Part shown: one piece after another, positions 46,271 to 53,243 of the stretch
Position numbering within the stretch: the first letter of the stretch is position 1
How the letters are laid out: each line of letters starts with the position of its first letter
Origin: Pseudomonas sp. TH43
GTDB lineage: Bacteria; Pseudomonadota; Gammaproteobacteria; Pseudomonadales; Pseudomonadaceae
Length of the DNA: 64,000 nt
Assembly (NCBI RefSeq): GCF_016650635.1
Contig: NZ_JAEKFI010000004.1
Location: forward strand, 1,312,001-1,376,000
Direction of reading: 5' to 3'
Position numbers and translations under genes: made by a program
Notes under the pieces: model-generated
Database searches by the model: none
The model's input: the letters and a program-made list of their open reading frames with translations, nothing else
What the model was told of the DNA's origin: nothing

Positions 46271-46858
46271 ATGTTTGTACGCTTTTCCTGCATCGCCGTA
46301 ATCGCCCTGCTGGCCTCCGGTTGCGCCAATACCTCGCCGACCCTGGGCAGCAAGAACATTAGCTACGGCGACACCAAAGCGGTTGAAACCGTGACCAACG
46401 AATTCGGTTCGACCGATCTGCAAATGATCGCCGAGTCGATGACCCGCTCGCTGGCTCAGTCCGGCATTCTGCAAAATCGTCCTGTGGTTCAGGTCTACGA
46501 CGTGAAGAACAAGACCAGCGAGTACATCGATACACGCGAAATCACCACCAGCATCAAGACCCAGCTGATGAAAACCGGCGTTGCCCGTTTCGCCAGCGAC
46601 AACAATGCGATGCAGAGCCAGGTTGACCAGTTGAAGCTGCAGAACCAGAGCGGTCTGTACAAGAAGAGCACCGTGGCCAAGACCGGCAACATGGTGGCTG
46701 CCAAGTACCGCATCGAAGGTTCGATCAGCTCGATCGTCAAGCGCAGCAGCGATTACAAGGACGTCTTCTACAAATTCAGCCTGCAATTGATCGACGTGGA
46801 AAGCGGTCTGGCCGAGTGGATGGACGAAAAAGAGATCCGCAAAACCACGGAGCGTTAA
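46271..46858 (+). CDS. lpoB: LpoB-like lipoprotein activator of penicillin-binding proteins
   Basis: A 195-residue outer-membrane lipoprotein with lipobox LASGC (residues 14-18) and a C-terminal domain that reads VVQVYDVKNKTSEYIDTREI, then AAKYRIEGSISSIVKRSSDY and LQLIDVESGLAEWMDEKEIR, the LpoB signature. LpoB of E. coli stimulates PBP1b. Pseudomonas uses LpoP for its PBP1b, so the job of this LpoB is open. It is followed without a gap (3 bases) by another LpoB-fold gene. The domain call is firm, the partner is not. Confidence 0.88.
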   Translation: MFVRFSCIAVIALLASGCANTSPTLGSKNISYGDTKAVETVTNEFGSTDLQMIAESMTRSLAQSGILQNRPVVQVYDVKNKTSEYIDTREITTSIKTQLMKTGVARFASDNNAMQSQVDQLKLQNQSGLYKKSTVAKTGNMVAAKYRIEGSISSIVKRSSDYKDVFYKFSLQLIDVESGLAEWMDEKEIRKTTER

Positions 46859-46861
46859 TCG

Positions 46862-47605
46862 ATGCGCGCATGGATTGGCATGATGGCCCTGGCTTGCGCG
46901 TTTGGCGCGCAAGCGGCCCCGAAAGTCGCGGTGACGGATCTGGCGTATCAGGAGCGTGTGGAGCAATACATCCACATCGTTTCGGCCCAGAGCAATCACC
47001 GCGAGAGTTACTACAGCGCCAGCGGTTCTTCGAGCTACAACGAGATCGAAGCGACCACCAGCTACATCGAACAGGGCGAGCTGCGCAAATTCACCGGCGA
47101 CATCAAGGGTGAAATTCTGCGTACCGGCATGTTCCAGCTGGTGCAGGGCACGCCGTACACCGCATCGTCCAAGGGTGACGTCTACGATGTGATCAAGCGG
47201 ATCAAGGCCGGCAACTTCAAGGGTGCCGACTATGTTCTGTTCGGCACGGTGTCGGACATCGACTTCACCCAGGACATCAACGAGCTGGCGAATACCGACA
47301 GCTATTCGGCGGTGCTGGGCCTGACGCTGGTGGCAGATTTCAGCCTGATCAATACCAAGACCTTCGAGATCACCTCGGCCTTCACGGCAATGGGTGAAGC
47401 GCAGGACACCAAACTGGTGAACCATCGCGACATCAAAATCTCGCTGAACCGCCCACGGGTCGTTCGCGATGTGTCAAAGGCATTGGGTGAGGACGTGGCC
47501 GGGCAACTGAGTATGCAGCTCGGTGGTGGCGGTTACGAGCAGCCGCGGGAGCCGGCGCAGCGCAACAATCTGCCGCGTGATACGGCGCCAATGATCTTGC
47601 GCTGA
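46862..47605 (+). CDS. LpoB/CsgG-like exported protein
   Basis: A 247-residue exported protein with a cleavable signal peptide (RAWIGMMALACAFGAQAAPK, cleavage near AQA). The domain has the CsgG/LpoB/FlgO pattern: KVAVTDLAYQERVEQ, GDIKGEILRTGMFQLVQGTP, then GADYVLFGTVSDIDFT and SLINTKTFEITSAF. Its cysteine does not fit a lipobox, so it should be free in the periplasm, unlike its neighbour. The C-terminal 113 residues are encoded by the first unit of a tandem array; three further truncated copies follow. It is 3 bases after lpoB and so in the same operon. Confidence 0.82.
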   Translation: MRAWIGMMALACAFGAQAAPKVAVTDLAYQERVEQYIHIVSAQSNHRESYYSASGSSSYNEIEATTSYIEQGELRKFTGDIKGEILRTGMFQLVQGTPYTASSKGDVYDVIKRIKAGNFKGADYVLFGTVSDIDFTQDINELANTDSYSAVLGLTLVADFSLINTKTFEITSAFTAMGEAQDTKLVNHRDIKISLNRPRVVRDVSKALGEDVAGQLSMQLGGGGYEQPREPAQRNNLPRDTAPMILR

Positions 47606-47628
47606 TTGATGTGGAGAACTGCTTTCCT

Positions 47629-47729
47629 GTGGCGAGGGGATTTATCCCCGTTGGCTCGCGCAGCGGGCCCTCTTGATCTTGAAAGAGGGGCCGCTGCGCA
47701 GCCCAACGGGGATAAATCCCCTCGCCACA
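47629..47729. repeat. Long REPIN in array unit 1
   Basis: TGTGGCGAGGGGATTTATCC faces GGATAAATCCCCTCGCCACA. The core is GTTGGCTCGCGCAGCGGGCC. It sits 24 bases after the stop of the LpoB-like gene. Confidence 0.88.
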
Positions 47730-47771
47730 AAAGCCCCCTCGCCACAGTTGATCTTCAACCGGCAGAAATGA

Positions 47772-47799
47772 AAAAGGCGACCTCATGAGGTCGCCTTTT
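47772..47799 (+). terminator. Terminator-like hairpin of unit 1
   Basis: AAAAGGCGACCTC-AT-GAGGTCGCCTTTT, stem perfect, but the T run is cut to four by the junction with unit 2. Confidence 0.7.
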
Positions 47800-47800
47800 A

Positions 47801-48143
47801 CTTCACCCAGGACATCAACGAGCTGGCGAACACCGACAGCTATTCGGCGGTGCTGGGCCTGACGCTGGTGGCAGATTTCAGCCTGATCAACACCAAGACC
47901 TTCGAGATCACTTCGGCCTTCACGGCAATGGGTGAAGCGCAGGACACCAAACTGGTGAACCATCGCGACATCAAAATCTCGCTGAACCGCCCACGGGTCG
48001 TTCGCGATGTGTCAAAGGCATTGGGTGAGGACGTCGCCGGGCAACTGAGCATGCAGCTCGGTGGTGGCGGTTATGAGCAGCCGCGTGAAGCGCCACAGCG
48101 CAACAATCTGCCGCGTGATACGGCGCCGGTCATCCTGCGCTGA
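47801..48143 (+). pseudogene. Truncated copy 2 of the LpoB/CsgG-like gene
   Basis: This is the same 343 bases as the 3' end of the intact gene, in frame through the TGA. A GTG at 47850 could start a 97-residue product, but no Shine-Dalgarno sequence or signal peptide is present, so it is probably not translated. It differs from the parent mostly by silent changes; the tail codes QPREAPQRNN and VILR instead of PREPAQRNN and MILR. Confidence 0.85.
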
Positions 48144-48161
48144 TCTTGGATGCGGGCTTCC

Positions 48162-48264
48162 TGTGGCGAGGGGATTTATCCCCGTTGGCTCGCGCAGCGG
48201 GCCCTCTTGATCTTGAAAGAAGGGGCCGCTTCGCAGCCCAACGGGGATAAATCCCCTCGCCACA
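48162..48264. repeat. Long REPIN in array unit 2
   Basis: Same arms as in unit 1, core TTGAAAGAAGGGGCCGCTTC differs by an extra A and a T from unit 1. Confidence 0.88.
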
Positions 48265-48306
48265 AAAGCCCCCTCGCCACAGTTGATCTTCAACCGGCAG
48301 AAATGA

Positions 48307-48334
48307 AAAAGGCGACCTCATGAGTTCGCCTTTT
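48307..48334 (+). terminator. Decayed terminator hairpin of unit 2
   Basis: GGCGACCTC-AT-GAGTTCGCC has a C:T mismatch compared with unit 1 and only four T. Confidence 0.5.
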
Positions 48335-48335
48335 A

Positions 48336-48678
48336 CTTCACCCAGGACATCAACGAGCTGGCGAACACCGACAGCTATTCGGCGGTGCTGGGCCTGACGC
48401 TGGTGGCAGATTTCAGCCTGATCAACACCAAGACCTTCGAGATCACTTCGGCCTTCACGGCAATGGGTGAAGCGCAGGACACCAAACTGGTGAACCATCG
48501 CGACATCAAAATCTCGCTGAACCGCCCACGGGTCGTTCGCGATGTGTCAAAGGCATTGGGTGAGGACGTGGCCGGGCAACTGAGCATGCAGCTCGGTGGT
48601 GGCGGTTACGAGCAGCCGCGCGAAGCGCCACAGCGCAACAATCTGCAGCGTGATACGGCGCCAATGATCTTGCGCTGA
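48336..48678 (+). pseudogene. Truncated copy 3 of the LpoB/CsgG-like gene
   Basis: In-frame 343-base copy with tail REAPQRNNLQRDTAPMILR, which has a Pro to Gln change not seen in the others. A GTG at 48385 would give 97 residues, with no ribosome-binding site. Otherwise as copy 2. Confidence 0.85.
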
Positions 48679-48696
48679 TCTTGGATGCCGGCTTCC

Positions 48697-48799
48697 TGTG
48701 GCGAGGGGATTTATCCCCGTTGGCTCGCGCAGCGGGCCCTCTTGATCTTAAAAGAAGGGGCCGCTTCGCAGCCCAACGGGGATAAATCCCCTCACCACA
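48697..48799. repeat. Long REPIN in array unit 3
   Basis: Same arms, but the right arm reads CCCCTCACCACA instead of CCCCTCGCCACA, a mutation not shared by the other units. Confidence 0.85.
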
Positions 48800-48841
48800 A
48801 AAGCCCCCTCGCCACAGTTGATCTTCAACCGGCAGAAATGA

Positions 48842-48869
48842 AAAAGGCGACCTCATGAGTTCGCCTTTT
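48842..48869 (+). terminator. Decayed terminator hairpin of unit 3
   Basis: Identical to unit 2, with GAGTTCGCC mismatched to GGCGACCTC and only four T. Confidence 0.5.
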
Positions 48870-48870
48870 A

Positions 48871-49213
48871 CTTCACCCAGGACATCAACGAGCTGGCGAA
48901 TACCGACAGCTATTCGGCGGTGCTGGGCCTGACGCTGGTGGCAGATTTCAGCCTGATCAACACCAAGACCTTCGAGATCACTTCGGCCTTCACGGCAATG
49001 GGTGAAGCGCAGGACACCAAACTGGTGAACCATCGCGACATCAAAATCTCGCTGAACCGCCCACGGGTTGTTCGCGATGTGTCAAAGGCATTGGGTGAGG
49101 ACGTGGCCGGGCAACTGAGCATGCAGCTCGGTGGTGGCGGTTACGAGCAGCCGCGGGAGCCGGCGCAGCGCAACAATCTGCCGCGTGATACGGCGCCAAT
49201 GATCTTGCGCTGA
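48871..49213 (+). pseudogene. Truncated copy 4 of the LpoB/CsgG-like gene
   Basis: In-frame 343-base copy whose last 100 bases are identical in coding to the parent (REPAQRNNLPRDTAPMILR), while the front shares silent changes with copies 2 and 3. This mosaic suggests recombination among units. A GTG at 48920 would give 97 residues, without a ribosome-binding site. Confidence 0.85.
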
Positions 49214-49231
49214 TCTTGGATGCGGGCTTCC

Positions 49232-49334
49232 TGTGGCGAGGGGATTTATCCCCGCTGGCTCGCGCAGCGGGCCCTCTTGATCTTAAAAGAAGGGGCCGCT
49301 TCGCAGCCCAACGGGGATAAATCCCCTCGCCACA
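49232..49334. repeat. Long REPIN in array unit 4
   Basis: Same arms; core has CCCCGCTGGCTCGCGCAGC with one change from the other units. Confidence 0.85.
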
Positions 49335-49361
49335 AAAGCTCACTAGCCAGAAAGGGCAATG

Positions 49362-49392
49362 AAAAAGGCGACCTCATGAGGTCGCCTTTTTT
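49362..49392. terminator. Intact terminator at the array end
   Basis: AAAAAGGCGACCTC-AT-GAGGTCGCCTTTTTT, perfect stem with T runs on both strands, shared by the array and by the convergent lysE-type gene that ends 14 bases further on. Confidence 0.9.
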
Positions 49393-49405
49393 GTGCCTGC
49401 GTGGT

Positions 49406-50038
49406 TTACGCCGCTGCTTTACGCAACGTCGCCATAAACGCCGCTGCGCCAATGAACAACCCGGCAAACGTGCGGTTCATCCGCTTCTGCTGCGTCGGTG
49501 TGCGCAACAAGCGCAGCACTTTCGACGCCAGGCCGGTGTAGCCCGCCATCACAATAAGGTCGACGCAGATCATGGTCGCGCCGATCACCACGTACTGGAT
49601 CAGCAGCGGTGCATGTGGATTGATGAACTGCGGCAGTACCGCCAGCATGAACACCAGTGCCTTGGGGTTGCTGATGTTCACCAGAAAACCACGGAACACC
49701 AATGCCAGCGGCTTGCCGATCGGCCGCACCGCCGCGTCATCGCTCATGTCCATAGGCAGCGCACGCCACTGCTTGATCGCCAGATAAACCAGGTAAGCGA
49801 CACCGAACCATTTGATTGCATGGAACGCGGTAGCCGAAGCAGTCAGGATTGCGCCAACGCCGGCGCCGACAATCGCAATCTGCACCGCCAGGCCGATTTG
49901 CAGACCCAGGGCGTTCCAGTAGCCACGCCAGAAACCGTATTGCAGACCGCTGGACATTGACGCAATGGCGCCAGCGCCCGGAGAAAGACTGATCACCCAG
50001 CAGGCGGCGAAAAACGCCAGCCATGTTTGAAGCTCCAT
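49406..50038 (-). CDS. LysE/RhtB family amino-acid exporter
   Basis: A 210-residue inner-membrane protein of the LysE/RhtB family, with six hydrophobic segments. The opening MELQTWLAFFAACWVISLSP and SPGAGAIASMSSGLQYGFWR carry the family motif with the conserved prolines and glycines; GFLVNISNPKALVFMLAVLP is the other signature. The ATG at 50038 is chosen as it begins the first membrane segment. It exports amino acids or homoserine lactones; the substrate is unknown. Confidence 0.92.
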   Translation of the reverse strand: MELQTWLAFFAACWVISLSPGAGAIASMSSGLQYGFWRGYWNALGLQIGLAVQIAIVGAGVGAILTASATAFHAIKWFGVAYLVYLAIKQWRALPMDMSDDAAVRPIGKPLALVFRGFLVNISNPKALVFMLAVLPQFINPHAPLLIQYVVIGATMICVDLIVMAGYTGLASKVLRLLRTPTQQKRMNRTFAGLFIGAAAFMATLRKAAA

Positions 50039-50144
50039 CGCACACCTCGACTCTGAATCGTCACAGACGTCCAAGCTAATGCGGTTTGGAATGGTTGACC
50101 ATTAATTTTTTGCAGGATGGTGCCGCAATCACGGCTGGAGGGGC

Positions 50145-50212
50145 TTTTCGCGAAAAGGCTCGCTCCCACAGGGAAACGCATTTCAAATGTGGGAGCGAGC
50201 CTGCTCGCGAAA
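50145..50212. repeat. REPIN
   Basis: GCGAAAAGGCTCGCTCCCAC faces GTGGGAGCGAGCCTGCTCGC; the left arm is slightly imperfect. It lies between the lysE-type and mscS genes. Confidence 0.8.
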
Positions 50213-50236
50213 GCGTCAGAACAGACGCCCCGAAAT

Positions 50237-50818
50237 CTACTTTTCGAAGCCGCTCGAAGGAAACACATCCGTCCCACGCCAGCGTCGCACCGAGCGCTGG
50301 AAGAACAGACTGTTCGGCACCTGCACCATCGCGCTACCGGTGCCCAATTCCTCGGCCTCGATCAACGTGGTGTAGAGCAGATTGATCGCCACCACCCGCC
50401 CTTTCACACCGGGCTTGTCCGTGGTGTCCACTAGCTCGACGATATCGCCCAGTCGAAACGGCCCGACGGTGAAGATCAGAATCGCGCACAACAGATTCGA
50501 CAGCACACTCCACATCGCGAAGAACGCCACCGCCGCCACGGCAACAAAACCGGACAACGCGGTCCACAACACCGTGGCGGACACGCCGAGGCGTTCCAGC
50601 ACAAAGATCACCGCGCTGCCCATGATCAGCCAGCGCAGCACGCCACGCAGTGGCATCAGCAACTGCGGCGGGAACGGATAGCGTTCGCCCAACCGGGTCA
50701 GGCATTTGGCGACAAAGCGCTGGGCAATGTAACCGGCCAGCAGGATCAGCAGAATCTGCACGCCGAGCCAGATCGGCTCTATCCACACTGCTGGCAACGG
50801 CAACTGGAACGCTTCCAT
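50237..50818 (-). CDS. MscS-family mechanosensitive channel, short
   Basis: A 193-residue protein with three or four hydrophobic segments and an MscS-like core: GFVAVAAVAFFAMWSVLSNL is the pore helix with alternating glycine/alanine, and GPFRLGDIVELVDT starts the beta domain, which is cut short compared with E. coli MscS (286). The start ATG at 50818 shares one base with the TGA of the ABC-F gene (TGATG), so the two are translationally coupled. It may open under osmotic downshock. Confidence 0.85.
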   Translation of the reverse strand: MEAFQLPLPAVWIEPIWLGVQILLILLAGYIAQRFVAKCLTRLGERYPFPPQLLMPLRGVLRWLIMGSAVIFVLERLGVSATVLWTALSGFVAVAAVAFFAMWSVLSNLLCAILIFTVGPFRLGDIVELVDTTDKPGVKGRVVAINLLYTTLIEAEELGTGSAMVQVPNSLFFQRSVRRWRGTDVFPSSGFEK

Positions 50819-52728
50819 CAGGACAGCGCCTCCAGCTCCGCTTGCATGCTTTCCAGGGTTTCCAGCGCTTCCATCCACGCCTCTTCAAGCTCGGCTTCGC
50901 GCACTTTCAGCTTGGCTTGTTCGGCCAGCAGATCACGCAACTCGTGCTTGCGCGCCGGCTCGTAGATGTCGCTGTCGCCGAGGCTGGCATCGACCTTGGC
51001 GAGCTTCTCGTGAAGCTTGCCCAGCTCGGCTTCGAGCTTGTCGGCTTCACGCTTGTGCGGCGCCAGTTGCTGGCGCAGTGCAGCGGCAGCCTGACGCTGA
51101 GCCTTCTTGTCGGTCTTGTCCGGGTTGACCGGGGTGTTGCTGACCGGCGCATTGCGCTGACGGTACTCCACCAGCCAACGCGCGTAATCTTCGAGGTCGC
51201 CATCGAACTCTTCGACCTTGCCATCGGCAACCAGGTAGAAGTTGTCGGTGGTGCTCTTGAGCAAGTGCCGATCGTGAGACACCACCAGTACCGCGCCGCT
51301 GAATTCCTGCAACGCCATGGTCAGTGCCAGGCGCATTTCCAGGTCGAGGTGGTTGGTCGGTTCGTCGAGCAGCAGCAGGTTCGGACGTTCCCAGGCGATC
51401 AACGCCAGGGCCAGACGAGCCTTTTCGCCACCGGAGAAATTCAGCACCGGCTCGTCGATCCGCGCGCCACGGAAGTCGAAACCGCCGAGGAAGTCACGCA
51501 AGGTCTGCTCGCGCTCGGTCGGCGCCAGTCGCTGCATGTGCAACAACGGGCTGGCCTTGGAGTCCAGCGAATCGAGCTGATGCTGAGCGAAGTAGCCGAC
51601 CACGGTGTTCTCGCCACGGGTCAGGCGCCCGGCGATCGGTGATAGCTCGCCGGCAAGGTTCTTGATCAGCGTCGACTTACCCGCGCCGTTCGGGCCGAGC
51701 AGACCGATCCGCGCACCCGGGGTCAGTTGCAGCTTGACCTTCTCGAGGATGGTTTTATCGCCGTAGCCCAGACGCGCGTCGGACAGGTCGATCAGCGGGC
51801 TGGAGATCTTGGTTGATTCGCGGAAGACGAAATCGAACGGCGAATCGACGTGGGCCGCCGACAACTCTTCCATCCGCTCCAGCGCTTTGATCCGGCTCTG
51901 CGCCTGACGGGCCTTGGTCGCCTGGGCCTTGAAGCGGGCGATGTAGCTTTCCATGTGCGCACGCTGCGCCTGCTGCTTCTCGTAGGCCTGTTGCTGCTGG
52001 GCCAGACGCTCGGCACGGGCGCGTTCGAACGCGGTGTAGCCACCGCGATACAAAGTGATTTTGCGCTGATCGACATGCGCCACGTGGTCGACGACTTCGT
52101 CGAGGAAATCGCGGTCGTGGGAAATCAACAGCAAGGTGCCCGGGTAGCTTTTCAGCCACTCTTCGAGCCAGATGATCGCGTCGAGATCCAAGTGGTTGGT
52201 CGGTTCGTCGAGCAACAACAAGTCCGACGGGCACATCAAGGCCTGCGCCAGATTCAGACGCATCCGCCAGCCGCCGGAAAAATCACCGACCTGACGATCC
52301 ATCTGCTCATTGGTGAAACCGAGACCGGCGAGCAATTTGCGCGCGCGCGCATCGGCGGTGTAGCCATCCGCGCTGTCGAGTTCGGCGTGCAGGCGGGCCT
52401 GCGCGGCACCGTCATGGGCAGCCTCGGCGGCAGCGAGGTCACGTTGCACCTCGCGTAGACGCAGGTCGCCATCGAGCACATAGTCGACCGCCAGACGTTC
52501 GAGCGTCTCGATCTCCTGGCGCATATGGGCGATGCGCCAGTCGGCCGGCAAGTAGCAGCCACCCGAGTCAGGGTGCAATTCACCCCGAATCAAGGCGAAC
52601 AGGCTCGATTTGCCGGCGCCGTTGGCACCGATGAGGCCGGCTTTGTGGCCGGCGTGCAGGGTCAGCTCGGCGTCTTCTAGCAGACGTTGCGGGCCACGCT
52701 GTAAAGTCAGGTTCTGAAGTCGGATCAT
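50818..52728 (-). CDS. yheS: ABC-F family ATP-binding protein, YheS-like
   Basis: A 636-residue soluble protein with two ABC cassettes and no membrane part, length equal to E. coli YheS (637). Walker A motifs are LIGANGAGKSSLFALIRGEL and LLGPNGAGKSTLIKNLAGEL; the signatures are DFSGGWRMRLNLAQALM and NFSGGEKARLALALIAW. The linker between the cassettes is rich in Gln/Arg/Lys (RAERLAQQQQAYEKQQAQRA) and the C-terminal coiled coil follows. ABC-F proteins act at the ribosome E site. It is divergent from TIGR02444. Confidence 0.93.
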   Translation of the reverse strand: MIRLQNLTLQRGPQRLLEDAELTLHAGHKAGLIGANGAGKSSLFALIRGELHPDSGGCYLPADWRIAHMRQEIETLERLAVDYVLDGDLRLREVQRDLAAAEAAHDGAAQARLHAELDSADGYTADARARKLLAGLGFTNEQMDRQVGDFSGGWRMRLNLAQALMCPSDLLLLDEPTNHLDLDAIIWLEEWLKSYPGTLLLISHDRDFLDEVVDHVAHVDQRKITLYRGGYTAFERARAERLAQQQQAYEKQQAQRAHMESYIARFKAQATKARQAQSRIKALERMEELSAAHVDSPFDFVFRESTKISSPLIDLSDARLGYGDKTILEKVKLQLTPGARIGLLGPNGAGKSTLIKNLAGELSPIAGRLTRGENTVVGYFAQHQLDSLDSKASPLLHMQRLAPTEREQTLRDFLGGFDFRGARIDEPVLNFSGGEKARLALALIAWERPNLLLLDEPTNHLDLEMRLALTMALQEFSGAVLVVSHDRHLLKSTTDNFYLVADGKVEEFDGDLEDYARWLVEYRQRNAPVSNTPVNPDKTDKKAQRQAAAALRQQLAPHKREADKLEAELGKLHEKLAKVDASLGDSDIYEPARKHELRDLLAEQAKLKVREAELEEAWMEALETLESMQAELEALS

Positions 52729-52778
52729 AATGGCGGCGGAGTCTACCAGCTTCGCTCACAACTGGCGCGAGTAGCACG

Positions 52779-53243
52779 ATGTCCTCTGACCTGTGGAGCT
52801 TTTCCCTTACCACCTACGCCCGACCGGGTGTGGAACACGCTTGCCTGCAATTGCAGACGGCGGGCGCCAATGTCTGCCTGCTGCTGTGCGGTCTATGGCT
52901 GGAACAACGCGGTGTGGCCTACGACGAACAACGCGCGCGGCAACTGGCAATGCTGGTGGGGCCTTGGGATGTGGAGGTCGTGCAGCCGCTGCGGGCCTTG
53001 CGCACGCAATGGAAAACCCTGGCAGCGGAAGATCCGGTGCTGAGAGGCTTACGCGAACAAATGAAAACGCTGGAGCTGGAAGCCGAACGGCATCTGCTGT
53101 GGCAACTGGAGCAAACGGCTCAAGACTGGCCGATGCATGACGCCTCAGCGTCGGGGGAATGGTTGGAAAGCCTGGCGGGAGCGGTCGCCAGCCCGAACCG
53201 CGACGCGCTGCAAGTGCTGCGCGTCGCGGTAACCGACACTTAG
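52779..53243 (+). CDS. TIGR02444 family protein
   Basis: A 154-residue helical protein starting SSDLWSFSLTTYARPGVEHA, followed by LQTAGANVCLLLCGLWLEQR. It matches the TIGR02444 family, of unknown function, in Pseudomonas and relatives. It is divergent from the ABC-F gene with 50 bases between and its stop overlaps the end of algP by 4 bases. In P. aeruginosa the homologue lies in the same place. Confidence 0.85.
   Translation: MSSDLWSFSLTTYARPGVEHACLQLQTAGANVCLLLCGLWLEQRGVAYDEQRARQLAMLVGPWDVEVVQPLRALRTQWKTLAAEDPVLRGLREQMKTLELEAERHLLWQLEQTAQDWPMHDASASGEWLESLAGAVASPNRDALQVLRVAVTDT

Larger units (their letters stand above)
47263..49390 (+). repeat. Tandem array of four units: gene 3' end, REPIN, terminator
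   Basis: Direct repeats start with CTTCACCCAGGACATCAACG at 47263, 47801, 48336 and 48871, giving units of 538, 535, 535 and 520 bases. Each unit has the last 343 coding bases of the LpoB/CsgG-like gene, a REPIN of about 100 bases and a terminator hairpin. The first unit is the 3' end of the intact gene; the junctions read GTTCGCCTTTTACTTCACC or GGTCGCCTTTTACTTCACC. The coding parts have no indel. Units differ by a few substitutions, so this is a real array, not a copying error of the sequence. The last unit has a different spacer (GCTCACTAGCCAGAAAGGGC) before its terminator, which probably is the original flank. Confidence 0.95.

Noticed and set aside
47433..49343. Repeated minus-strand open frames of 70-176 residues in the array
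   Set aside because: They recur only because the array recurs; they cross REPINs and terminators and have no start signals.
47263..49390. Array as a CRISPR or retron-like element
   Set aside because: The units are about 535 bp, nearly identical throughout, with no spacers, Cas or reverse transcriptase genes.
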